From: Mesostigma viride | Lineage: Eukaryota; Streptophyta; Mesostigmatophyceae; Mesostigmatales; Mesostigmataceae | Direction: 5' to 3' | Length of the DNA stretch: 64,000 nt | NCBI GenBank assembly: GCA_009746045.1 | Contig: RPFO01000764.1 | Span: forward strand, 318,501-382,500 | In this document: positions 33,726 through 44,196 of the stretch, in pieces | Layout of the letters: each line of letters starts with the position of its first letter | How positions within the stretch are numbered: position 1 is the first letter of the stretch | Made by a program: the position numbers and the translations under genes | The notes under the pieces: generated by a model | What the model saw: the letters and a program-made list of their open reading frames with translations, nothing else | Database searches by the model: none | Told to the model about the DNA's origin: nothing

Positions 33726-35410
33726 CCCTAAATGGTCTTGCTGCCGATTTTCCGCCAAAAATCGAGTTCCAGCCGATGCATCGGCCCCTTCTCGGGGGAC
33801 CAGATGCCGCGAAATCTATTGAGAATTAGGAAAAGTTTAGCTGAGAAGATCGAAAGTTTATAAAATTCTTCACAGCATGGTACTAGGGTTTGCATACTTT
33901 TGACAAAGTTATAGAGGTGTTCTGGCCGGTCAAAGTACAAGGGGTCAGGGTACTTTCGCACGTACAACGTGCATTCCGGAAAACGACGACCTGGCCATGG
34001 CGGCTTGCGCCCACGCATGGCATTTACGTTTGCGTTCGAATTTTCTGGAAAAAAGGGTATTGATTTTAAACGTCCTAAAGATCATACAGGCCAATTTTTG
34101 GGTCGCGGGAATGCCATTTGATAGGTGTCGGCAGCGTTCTTGCTGGAAAAAACTGCGATCAGGCCGGACGATAGAAACGTTGACAGCAATACCTTTCCGG
34201 CGTATTTCAAAGGATATATTGGTTTCTTTGTAATTTTTATGATACATAGTAGTCGTAAACGTGCAAGGGTGGCCAGAAATCGCCGAATCCAGCGACCATG
34301 CTGCACAACTTTGGTGTGCCGAAATGCGCCATTTTGCGGCCACCGCCTGGGCCAAGGTAACGCCATCCATGCCTGGTAAAGCTTAAGCATCGTTTTCCTA
34401 TCGATGTTTGACGTTTATATATACGTTCTAGCTTGTGTAGCACATTCTTTTTGCACTATTCATGCTCTTTCTTGACCCTGGCTTGGCCCCTTTCTAAAAC
34501 ACCCTTCTTAGATGCTTCCCTCAGTCAGTTGACCTGCCACAGGGTGATGGTGATAAGTTTTAGAGGCTGTATGGGTTTGAATACCTCCTTATATGTTTGT
34601 TATACATTTCCCATACACATATTGCATGAGTGTGAGGCAGTTGGCTGGTCTCTGTGGCATCATCAAGCACGTAACTGGTGAGTAAAAGCTTCCCATTGAC
34701 AGCATGTGCCACCAGGTGTGCTGGCCATCACCTGGCAAGCTATAGCAGCTTAGGCCTAGTTTATCCTTGCTAGGGCAGGCTGAAATAGGCTCAACACCAC
34801 TAGTTTGTTGGTGGCTGCCTCCTAGAATGCATGCCTTGCGTAGGGTGTCCGTACCACGTTACCTACGTGCATGGACAAGGTGGCACCTGCACATAGGTGC
34901 CATGTAAGGGCAGTGTGATGATGCAGTTATGTTTCCCCATCATTGTGGAAGGGAAATGTATTGTTTGGCATGGTTGGTGGCCATATTAGGAGGTAGTATG
35001 CCCACCCCTACTCCCTTGGTTGCTTTTTACCAACGGTACCCCTATGGGCTGTACTGGGTGTAACTGCTGGTATACCCACCCAAATGATGACCCCAATGGC
35101 TCAAACTGTTCAGCAACTAATTGTTTATCATCCCTGAAGTGGTAGGTGCCTAGGTCTTATAACATAATTCAAAATGCACATTCTACCAAAAATGAAAACG
35201 CGCGTCTTGACCCCCCTGACTTTGACGGCAGTTAAACATGGCCTACCCTGCATATATGTGAGGTTGTGATATACCAACCCGAAGGGCAACTCATGGACAT
35301 GCTTGGCCCCCAAGGACAGCCATTGGATATGGGTAGGTTGGATGGCATCTGGTTTGCAAAATTGTGAAGATCCAGCCGATTTATCGGCAGGATCTCAGAC
35401 CATTTAGGGG
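33726..35410. mobile_element. Candidate 1.7-kb DNA element with short inverted ends
   Basis: The left end CCCTAAATGGTCTTGCTGCC and, on the other strand, the right end CCCCTAAATGGTCTGAGATC share 12 bases; GCCGATnnATCGGC palindromes lie just inside both ends. A target duplication could not be established (the right flank is TTAA, the left is not). No transposase reading is recognised. Confidence 0.4.
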
Positions 35411-35497
35411 TTAATCCCACGCTCATGTGAGGCGTGCTACTAGCTTATGATAGTTAGTTAGTTAATTAATTAATTAATTAGACTCGTGCTCCCGTTG

Positions 35498-35916
35498 CAG
35501 CCAGGGCGGCACATTCTGACCTGGCTTGGCCCCAAGGGCATTGCCAAAAACGGGTAGGGAAACATGTCACGAACTACGTACAGATGTTGCTGGATGACCT
35601 ACTGGTCCCAGCCAAGTTTGAACTGATACCGCATCCACTCTCTCTCCCTTCTTTGGACCGCCATGCAGAACAAGACGCGGTGGAAGAGGATTGTCAAGGC
35701 TCACACGCCCGACCCTGTGGGCAAACCACCTCCCCCGGCCCAAGCGGAGGAGGCGTTTTGATGAGTAGGGTAGTTAGGACTTTTCTAGACTAGCTAGATT
35801 AGAGTTAGGTTAGTTCGATTACGCGGCTCCTCCCACCCCACCCATCCATCAAGGAATATGTGCTACATGATCTCCCAACGGAGGCATGTTATAATTTAAT
35901 TTAATTTAATTTTAAG
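35498..35916 (+). mobile_element. Family D LINE, 5'-truncated copy D1
   Basis: ORF2 tail (MQNKTRWKRIVKAHTPDPVG in one frame), stop, 3' UTR, hairpin GATCTCCCAACGGAGGCATG and an (ATTTA)n tail. Flanks TGCTCCCGTTG (35487-35497) and TGCTCCCATCG (35917-35927) are an 11-bp duplication with two differences, inside the terminal hairpin of the host family C copy. Confidence 0.75.
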
Positions 35917-36517
35917 TGCTCCCATCGGGGAGTCACGGAGCATTAACCCCGATGGGTGGATGGATGGGTGCAAACAGTCCTACCGGTCTAATCTATCTAT
36001 ATAGTCAGCTACCTACTACCACTATCTAACAGCATGACTACCACGTCTATCTAAACAGCATCACGCTGCCCTAGGGGAGCTGTCTGGCATGCCTCCCGTG
36101 GGTTTGCACACGCGGGCGCTTCCCCACAGGGGGGGGCTCGTTGTCCTCTATGACCTGGGCCCACTTGGCCTTGTCCATAATCTTCTTCAAGCGGCTTGGG
36201 GGGACCGCCTACACGTTGGACGACGACTTGACCTTGACGCAGCAACAACGGCGACGGGAGTTATGGCCGACCTACCTCCAGCTTCGGCAGACGGCGGGGC
36301 AGAAGCCGGTCTACTGGAAGGGGGCGGACATCTACGTCGCCCACAAGCCCTGGCAGGCGACCCCTGCAACCAGCCACCCCAGCCACCCCAGCCTAGGGAA
36401 TATAGCAGTAGTGTAGACAGTAGAAAGCTTAGTGACGTGGCCATGTATGCCTACGTGATGGGCCCACACCCGCCCTTGCACTAGCCGTAGCAATGTCGAG
36501 TCATGCTTTGCCCATGC

Positions 36518-37845
36518 CAGTGAACAGCCATACGGCGTATAATACGCCGTATGGCGCGTATTATACGCCATACGCAAGATTTCCGTATGGAAATGGGGAA
36601 AAAAATACGCACTGCGTATTTTTTGCGTATTTTTTGCGTATTGCGTATTTTTTGCGTATTTTTTGCGTATTTTTTGCGTATGAACCGCGTTCGAAGTAGC
36701 TTCTGGCATCATTTTGGACGGCAGTGGAGCCGGAACTAGACTGTATCTAGGCGACCTGGAACTCCGCGACAAATAAACGACATGCAGGTGCCAAGCTGGC
36801 CGTGCATGTACGACTGTACGTGCATTGCTGCAGATTGCTGCGTGTCGGACTAGGGTAGACTAGGGTCTAGGAGACGAAGGACGAGGAAATTAGGTGACGA
36901 AGTTATGTTGTCTGCCAACAAGGGCGCGCATCTGGCACCTAACATTTAATCGTAGCACAATTGACATCCAGGCACCATGGCTAGCGACGGTGATGGTGTG
37001 GGTCTATGGAACACGATGATGACTGGGCCGACGAGATGCAGGCCGTATTCGAGACTGTCTGGACACACATCGTGAAAGAACAGACTCTCAACAAGAAAGG
37101 GCAGCCGACAGGTAACTACAAGCTAAGTGACGTGCACACTTTTGGATGCAGAATTCTCGGGTTCTACCACCCGAGCAAGGCTAGCACCCGCCATATCATG
37201 GGCGCTACGTACGCGAAGGAGGCAAGAGTGAGCGAGTGCAAGAGGCCGCCGGAGGCATTACGTCGCAGGCTGCGGGGTATTTGGTGTGACTCGCGATGCA
37301 CATAAATGCCTTATTTAGCCATGCAGGCTGCTGCTAGCCAGCCACCGTACCATATGTGTTAATGGTTTAGGGAAGCTGGGTCGGGTTGCTGGCATGCATG
37401 GTATCCTGCACGCTAGCCACATTGTTGGCAGCCCGTATGGATTCTTGCTTCATGTAGATCAATATTGCATGGTGGCCTACCACGAGTAGGCAAGATGTCT
37501 GTTTCTGGCACGATGTTTTATTACTTTTGGCAAGTTGGCCGACTGACCGTGTGCTATTTACAGACATTATTAGTAACAACAGATGTACAATGCTTGTATT
37601 TGTAGGCATGCAGCGACGGCAACGGCAATATTATGTGATGATGTGTTAAATAAAGGCAAGTGGTGTTGCAAGAACACAAAAAAAACATGCCTGATTGGTC
37701 AGAATGTTGAAGAACCCCCTGAACCATGCAAAAAACAGCATTTTCAAGAGTCCCCGTATGATTTGCGTATTATACCCCGTATGGCGTATTATACACCATA
37801 CCCATGGGCCCCGTATGGTTGCGTATTGCGTATGGCTGTACACTG
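36518..37845. mobile_element. Non-autonomous hAT-like DNA transposon (1328 bp)
   Basis: It interrupts the family A 3' UTR; copy A7 reads straight through at 59500-59520. Perfect 8-bp duplication GCCCATGC (36510-36517 and 37846-37853). Ends are CAGTGAACAGCCATACG and, inverted, CAGTGTACAGCCATACG. The 8-bp duplication and CAGTG ends are typical of the hAT superfamily. Inside are palindromic GCGTATAATACGC stretches, an array of TTTTTTGCGTA units (36600-36680), and a 99-codon reading at 37006-37305 that I do not recognise. Confidence 0.85.
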
Positions 37846-38129
37846 GCCCATGCAGGGAGTTACTCCCTGCTGAGAGGCCATGTGTACCCTAGCTATAGCC
37901 TAGCCACATACCTTCCACCCCATATGTCATGTAGGCCTTCTAGGCCCTCTCCTCAAGCCCCCCCTGGGTGCCTGTGCTTGTTTAGGAGGCATGAACCATC
38001 ATGGAGGTGCAGGTGCACCCAGTGCACCCAGAGCAGGTGATAGTTGTACATCCTACACCTGCAGGTTGTAGCCCTGATTGTATTACAAACCCATAGATGC
38101 CCCTTTCTCAGGGCTATGTGTTACATATT

Positions 38130-38646
38130 GAATTGAATTGAATTGTAACATAACTCCGTTGGGAGTATATGTAGCACATAGCCCTTGAGAGGGGGCATAT
38201 GGCCTATCATACATCCTAAGCTACTTCCTGCAAGGGTGGGGATGTAAAGGACCCTTGCTCTAGGTGCACCAGGGCACTTGCATCCCCATGATCTTCAAGC
38301 TATGCCCAGCGAAGGGGGAGCCTGTCATGGGGGGGAAGATCAGCAGAGCTATACAAAAAGGCTAGGGCATGGCGTCTCAGCAGAGAGTTACTCCCTGCAT
38401 GGGCACAACATAGCTAAATAAAGCTAGGCATCATCTGGAGTGTGGCACATCATAGGCACACATGTACATGATTAAATAAAGCGTGTGGCTTAGCTAGGAT
38501 AGTGCCTCTAGGAGGCGTACATGTACATGGCCACGGTCTATCTATTCTACACTACTACTGCTGTATTCCCCTAAGCTGGGGCGTCTGGAGTCGTTGGGGC
38601 CGCGGGGGTCGCCTGCCAGGGCTTGTGGCCGACGTAGATGGCCGCC
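38130..38646 (-). mobile_element. Family A retroposon, 5'-truncated copy A6
   Basis: Minus-oriented insertion in the 3' end of A5 with a perfect 11-bp duplication GTGTTACATAT (38119-38129 and 38647-38657). The plus strand starts with the (GAATT)n tail, then ACTCCGTTGGGAG, the 3' UTR, and the last codons of ORF1 (GHKPWQATPAAP on the minus strand). Length 517 bp. Confidence 0.9.
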
Positions 38647-39264
38647 GTGTTACATATGCTCCCCACGGAGCTATGATTTTAATTAATTAATTAATAATCT
38701 TCTTCCAAATCACGGAGAGGCCTAGGCCCCCCATGTCCGTGTAGTTAGTTAGTTACGTGGTTAGTTAGTTGGATCCCATGCCGCACCGAGTCGCGAAAAT
38801 AAAAAACACCAGGAAAAGTTGCGAAAGGTCCCCTCTCACCTCTTTGGTCCATGATTGGCTAATAAAAAATATACCCATTTCCCCGAAAAAAAAAGTCGCG
38901 AAAGGTACCAAAGGTCCCGAGTTCGATTCCCGCCACGTATCCCACGCCGCTCAGCGGTCGCGTGGAAAAACCGAAAGAGGTGGCTACCTGGCTGGCGGGC
39001 GAAAACCAGCCTAGACAGGGGCACAGGGCCTAGAAACCAGTCATGACTCATGCCGATGATGCCATCAGTGAACACCTCTGATGCAGGCACCCTAGCTCTA
39101 GCTTATTTTAGCACATTCATCCCGTCATGTCCGAGAGTAGGCAATGTCCGAGAATAGATGTCTCACTTAATAATCGTTTTTTAATATACAGTTGATACAA
39201 AGTCAAGCAAAGTCTATTTGATTCAATCTGGTTTGCTGCTCCCCCGGATACAAGCAATTGTATA

Positions 39265-39720
39265 TTAATTAATTAATGAATTAATAGACACGTGACTGCG
39301 TCACGTGAGCATAAGTCCTCAGTGGGAGGGGAACATGGGATGGAATGGATGGTAATCATGGTATAAGCTATCTAGGTCCTAGTTACAGGGGTGTGGGCAC
39401 CGCGGCCCGGGCCGGCCCGAATCGCTATGAATGCCATACTTGGTCACACGCGGAGCCCCCACAGGCTTGGGGGTGGTCTCCTTCATCACTACTTGCCATC
39501 TATCCTTGCGCACCATCTGCCTCCATATTACAGACAAACCAGGAGGCTGCCCGGGGGTGAGCCCGTCACGTCTAGTGTAGCACATGTCCATGCCGAGTCT
39601 ATCACGAAAAGTCCACGGGTGGCGGCCCTGCCGCGCGCGGCCGGGGGCACGCCAGGTTAGGACATATATTGCCCAGGCTGGGCGGGCTTGGTGCCAGCTA
39701 GTCTATCTGAGGTATCTACC
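39265..39720 (-). mobile_element. Family F LINE 3' end, copy 2
   Basis: (TTAA)n tail, hairpin CACGTGACTGCGTCACGTG (39289-39307), then a 3' UTR and ORF2 tail (minus strand GLSVIWRQMVRKDRWQVVMK) matching 29722-30125. Confidence 0.75.
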
Positions 39721-39974
39721 TGATCTGTGCGGGCCAGGTGCCCGGCTAGGCCCAGGCGCCTGTGCCTAATAATGTGGGAAACATAGGGCAAATCAGCGTA
39801 CAAACAAATCCTCATTACTAATGTGCAAACCCAAGGGGATGAATAAAATAAAATAATTAAAAAAAAACATTTTTTTTTTTTTTAATTTGACCTTGATGCG
39901 CAGCATCTTGGTGATGGCGCCGTCGAGTCGTTGCTCCAGCTCCTGCATCAGTGCAATTGTATATGCGTCTTACT
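39721..39974. other. Low-complexity A/T stretch
   Basis: No gene recognised. Contains an A-run and T-run near 39853-39892. Confidence 0.45.
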
Positions 39975-41155
39975 TAATGCGAGACATGCCACTACACTTT
40001 TTCCTTAGTTGTTGGACATCTATCATTATTATGAGACCATGATCAGGGCTCCAAGGCCCGAAATCTGGAAGATCTGGATCATGTAGAAGCTTGAGCTGTT
40101 ATTTTGATCCGCGTTGACTTGTTTAGGATGATGGTGATGGACCATGAATGGGGTAATCGGAAATGCGCAGCCGGCTGTGTAGATTATGACAACTGGCTTA
40201 AGGTTCAGAGCGAGATCGATCGCCTAGACGGTCCGGCAGCTACAAACAATATCGCATGAACAGCTAGTGCAATTATTTCTAGCTGCTAGCTAGGAGCGTC
40301 CATGCAGTCGTAAGCATGCGAACACTCTTCATAGATGTGGGTCTGCCGGGGAATTATCACCCGGCCGGATAAGCAGATGTCCTTCGTCACTGAGATTATT
40401 TTGTACTCCTTACCATACTATTCCTGGCCTTTTCATCCACAACGGGGTCAGCCCCCTTCGTGTCTGCCGCAGTCCTTCCTCCATGCAGGTCAAGATTCCT
40501 ACAGACAACCACACGGCTTCCGCGGTCTTCAAGCCTCAGTCCTCTTAGGTGACTACTCTAGTTCTTACTGGACTTTGGACCGCCATGCGTCCAGGAATAG
40601 TCGTCTGATAACACAAGGAATCAGTCGGACCGGTTGGTCTATAGCGTAATACGGCCGGAGGTTACCATCGATATACATCACAATCTTTACATTAGCCACA
40701 CCACGCTTGCGAAACTCCAGGAAAGATTGTGCACAGTACAACCTAGCGCAGTTGCAAATATAATGTCATGATGCCAAGGACGTTTAGTTAATATTTATTA
40801 ATGAGACATTAACAGCGCAGGCTGGAAATCTGGAGAGTCGACCATGGTAGCTCAAACCAGCCTGCTGTTATCTTATCAATGAGACAACCATGCAGCGCAA
40901 TGCCAGAAAAGCGGAGAATCCTGACCATGCTATAGCTCAAGCCTGCTGTTGTCCTATCCGTATTTGTCGATTTGTTTAGGATTGGGGAAATGAATGGAGG
41001 TGGAGATGTATTGATGTAGTTGGTTATGCATAAATATATACTAGTTGTCTCACTTCATATACTATATAGACCATAATTACGGCAGGCTCGAGCTACCATG
41101 GTCCGGATTCTCCCGATTTTTGGCCTGCGCTGGTTGTCTCCTTGATATACTATAG
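39975..41155. repeat. Cluster of dispersed repeat G, plus a diverged piece of repeat E
   Basis: Four diverged G copies: 39975-40150, 40805-40880 and 40880-41000 (plus) and 41080-41155 (minus), all with a GAGAC(A)AC start and a GAATCYGGACCATG core. The segment 40390-40620 resembles the right part of repeat E (CTTCCGCGGTCTTC and GACCGCCATGCGTCCAGGAA). No ORF. Confidence 0.55.
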
Positions 41156-41523
41156 ACCAATTTAGAAATGGCCGAGTGCCGACCAAGGACAACTTACCCT
41201 GGTGGCACTGGTTCCAACAAAAAAATTTCCCCATGTGGGAGGCTACACGCAGTAATTATATTTTGATGACGCCTTATTTTTCGATCAGCAATCCATGTGG
41301 GCACGTTCAACGTTGAAAGTGAATTAAGGTGGGCAGGTTGCATAAGCAAGCCCTTCCCAGCTTGCCCTAGTGCTGGGCATGAATGTAGTCCATGCAAGCA
41401 ACATCCATCAATTCTTTAGACCTGTACGTTAGTGTGCCCCATTTCTATTGGTGTGCACTCAGTGCGCCTGATTGGGCGCATGCAGGACCCGCTGCCTGCC
41501 GCTCGGGCCAACCGTCTCACCAC
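41156..41523. other. Stretch without recognised features
   Basis: No ORF of known family and no clear repeat. Ends at the start of the AATGA array. Confidence 0.4.
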
Positions 41524-41700
41524 TTAATGAAATGAAATGAAATGAAATGAAATGAAATGAAATGAAATGAAATGACCAGAAATTAATGAAATGAAATGAA
41601 ATGAAATGAAATGAAATGAAATGAAATGAAATGAAATGAAATGAAATGAAATGAAATGAAATGAAATGAAATGAAATGAAATGAAATGAAATGAAATGAT
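41524..41700 (-). repeat. (AATGA)n tail of a family D element
   Basis: About 34 units of AATGA with one break (CCAGAAATT, about 41576). It adjoins the family D hairpin (CATGACTCCCTTGGGAGATC) and is its 3' tail in minus orientation, far longer than the tails at 30370 or 35895. Confidence 0.9.
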
Positions 41701-41828
41701 AACATGACTCCCTTGGGAGATCATGTAGCACATACTCCCTTCCTGGATGGACGGGGGTGGGCGAAGCCGCGGAACCGAACTAAGCTAACTCTAAGCTAAT
41801 CTAGTCTAGAAAACCCTAACTATACCCT
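41701..41828 (-). mobile_element. Family D LINE (minus), 3' UTR part, split by a family C insertion
   Basis: Terminal hairpin, then the 3' UTR with CTAAGCTAACTCTAAGCTAA matching 30240-30340 in reverse. It breaks near CCTACTC (41828), and the remaining part, with the ORF2 tail, resumes at 43938. Confidence 0.7.
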
Positions 41829-43937
41829 ACTCTTTCTCAGCTAGCTTGACAGCTCTCGAGTCCTGCATGTATCGGGACCGTGTCATTGAAGCTGCTGCAT
41901 GGGCAGCCTCCTCGCCATGCAGCTGCGAGGCTGATGTGGACTGGTCACCGCATCTCCCTTGCCTGGCACGCGTTACGCCAATATCGGGCCCTGTGGCGCA
42001 AGCCCCTGAGCAAGATCGAGAAACAGGACCTGTTCAAGGTCCTCGTCCTTCCTGTTCTTACGTATGGGGCCGAGACGTGGACCCTCACAGCCGACCTGGC
42101 CCGAAAGCTGGACGGCGCGGTCACCAACATGCTGCGATCCACTTTCAGAGTAGGATATGCTGCTCAAGTGCTCATGTTCGCAACGAGGACCTGTTGTACC
42201 TCGGCATGCCATATATCACCAGCACCATTAAGCAGCGGCGCCTGCAGCTAGTAGCTAGGGCACTTAGCTCGCACCAACCAGGTAGACACCTCACGTGGCG
42301 CCCCCCCGCGGGACTGCGACCAGCTCAGCCTGGCCGGCACCTCCTTACGTGGCCGGGCGGGGCCCCGTGATGCTAGACGCCGCAAGGCCCGCACCTTCAA
42401 GGAGCAGGCTGCTAGCTATTATAGTAGAGGACATGGGGGGCCTATAGGCCTCTCCGTGATTTGGAAAAAGATTATGGACAAGGCCAAGTGGGCCCCTTGG
42501 CCCACACACAGGTCATAGAGGACAACGAGCCCCCTCCCGTGGGGAAGCGCCCGCGTGTGCAAACATGCATACGGGAAGCACGCCGGCCAGACAGGTCCGG
42601 CCTCTAGGGTAGAGTTGATGTTGATAGATTTTGTAGATAGATGTTGTAGATAGCTGAACATTGTAGATAGATTAGACCGGTATGTATAGGACTGTTTGCA
42701 CCCATCCATCCATCCATCCATCCATCCATCCATCCATCCATCCATCCATCCATCCATCCATCCATCCATCCATCCATCCATCCATCCATCCATCCATCCA
42801 TCCATCCATCCATCCATCCATCCATCCATCCATCCATCCATCCATCCATCCATCCATCCATCCATCCATCCATCCATCCATCCATCCATCCATCCATCCA
42901 TCCATCCATCCATCCATCCATCCATCCATCCATCCATCCATCCATCCATCCATCCATCCATCCATCCATCCATCCATCCATCCATCCATCCATCCATCCA
43001 TCCATCCATCCATCCATCCATCCATCCATCCATCCATCCATCCATCCATCCATCCATCCATCCATCCATCCATCCATCCATCCATCCATCCATCCATCCA
43101 TCCATCCATCCATCCATCCATCCATCCATCCATCCATCCATCCATCCATCCATCCATCCATCCATCCATCCATCCATCCATCCATCCATCCATCCATCCA
43201 TCCATCCATCCATCCATCCATCCATCCATCCATCCATCCATCCATCCATCCATCCATCCATCCATCCATCCATCCATCCATCCATCCATCCATCCATCCA
43301 TCCATCCATCCATCCATCCATCCATCCATCCATCCATCCATCCATCCATCCATCCATCCATCCATCCATCCATCCATCCATCCATCCATCCATCCATCCA
43401 TCCATCCATCCATCCATCCATCCATCCATCCATCCATCCATCCATCCATCCATCCATCCATCCATCCATCCATCCATCCATCCATCCATCCATCCATCCA
43501 TCCATCCATCCATCCATCCATCCATCCATCCATCCATCCATCCATCCATCCATCCATCCATCCATCCATCCATCCATCCATCCATCCATCCATCCATCCA
43601 TCCATCCATCCATCCATCCATCCATCCATCCATCCATCCATCCATCCATCCATCCATCCATCCATCCATCCATCCATCCATCCATCCATCCATCCATCCA
43701 TCCATCCATCCATCCATCCATCCATCCATCCATCCATCCATCCATCCATCCATCCATCCATCCATCCATCCATCCATCCATCCATCCATCCATCCATCCA
43801 TCCATCCATCCATCCATCCATCCATCCATCCATCCATCCATCCATCCATCCATCGGGGTTAATTAATGCAATAATGCTCCGTGACTCCCCAACGGGAGCA
43901 CGAGTCTAATTAATTAATTAATTAATTAATTAATTAA
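41829..43937 (+). pseudogene. Family C LINE: ORF2 C-terminus, 3' UTR with giant CCAT array, and tail
   Basis: The ORF2 tail is in pieces: ISLAWHALRQYRALWRKPLS, FKVLVLPVLTYGAETWTL, KLDGAVTNMLRSTFRVGY, then in another frame NEDLLYLGMPYITSTIKQRR, and later [16 protein letters not shown]. This is the region after the reverse transcriptase of LINE ORF2. The 3' UTR contains the CCAT array, then TGACTCCCCAACGGGAGCAC (hairpin) and the (TAAT)n tail. It is truncated at the 5' side. Confidence 0.8.
42702..43854. repeat. Perfect (CCAT)n microsatellite, about 288 units
   Basis: 1153 bp of CATC units with no interruption visible. It lies in the 3' UTR of the family C element; the homologous site in the copy at 35950-35970 has only about four units with variants. 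The long readings across it in several frames are artefacts. Confidence 0.97.
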
Positions 43938-44190
43938 CTACTCAGCAAAGCGCCCCTTCCTCTCGGGGGGAGGGGGCTTGCCCACAGGGGCTGGCGTGTG
44001 AGCCTGGACAATGCTCTGCCACCTCTGCTTGTTCTGCATAGCAGTCCAAGCAAGAGAGAGGGAGTGAATGCGGTGTTCAAACTGAGCTGGGACCACTAGG
44101 TCGGCCAGCAACATATCTGTGAGTAGTTCATGGCAGGTTTACCCAGCTTTATAGGAATGTCCTTGGGGCCAGGCCAGGTCAGGATCTCAC
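43938..44190 (-). mobile_element. Family D LINE (minus), ORF2 tail part
   Basis: Minus strand: LTWPGPKDIPIKLGKP, then FEHRIHSLSLAWTAMQNKQR and WQSIVQAHTPAPVGKPPPPE, ending KGRFAE and a stop near 43942. Continuous with 41701-41828 apart from the family C insertion. A 5'-truncated copy. Confidence 0.75.
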
Positions 44191-44196
44191 TTAATA

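Larger units (their letters stand above)
36189..38694 (+). mobile_element. Family A retroposon, 5'-truncated copy A5, itself invaded twice
   Basis: Contains the ORF1 end (AYTLDDDLTLTQQQRRRELW, then KPVYWKGADIYVAHKPWQ), stop, and 3' UTR. The hairpin GCTCCCCACGGAGC and (TTAA)n tail are found only at 38658-38694. It is flanked by TAATCTTCTTC (36178-36188 and 38695-38705). Without the hAT-like element, copy A6 and their duplications it is about 640 bp. Confidence 0.85.
35465..38750 (-). mobile_element. Family C LINE (minus), host of a three-level nest
   Basis: Pieces at 35465-35497, 35928-36177 and 38706-38750 join into one family C 3' region: (TTAA)n tail and hairpin, a short GATGGGTGGATGGATGGG run, the ORF2 tail, and sequence matching 42430-42600 in reverse. 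The joins are explained by D1 (35498-35916) and A5 (36189-38694), each flanked by 11-bp duplications. Confidence 0.75.

Noticed and set aside
33728-34018. 96-codon minus-strand reading as a gene
   Set aside because: No recognisable domain, no splice partners, and it lies within a candidate DNA element.
37006-37305. 99-codon reading inside the hAT-like element as a transposase fragment
   Set aside because: No resemblance to the hAT dimerisation domain or BED finger; left unassigned.
38890-38960. GAGTTCGATTCCCG, like the B box of a tRNA gene or SINE
   Set aside because: The flanking 5-bp stem does not pair and no A box or cloverleaf could be fitted.
42419-43866. Long open readings of 390-476 codons on both strands (MDGW and HPSI repeats)
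   Set aside because: They are only the CCAT microsatellite read in frames without stops; no gene context.
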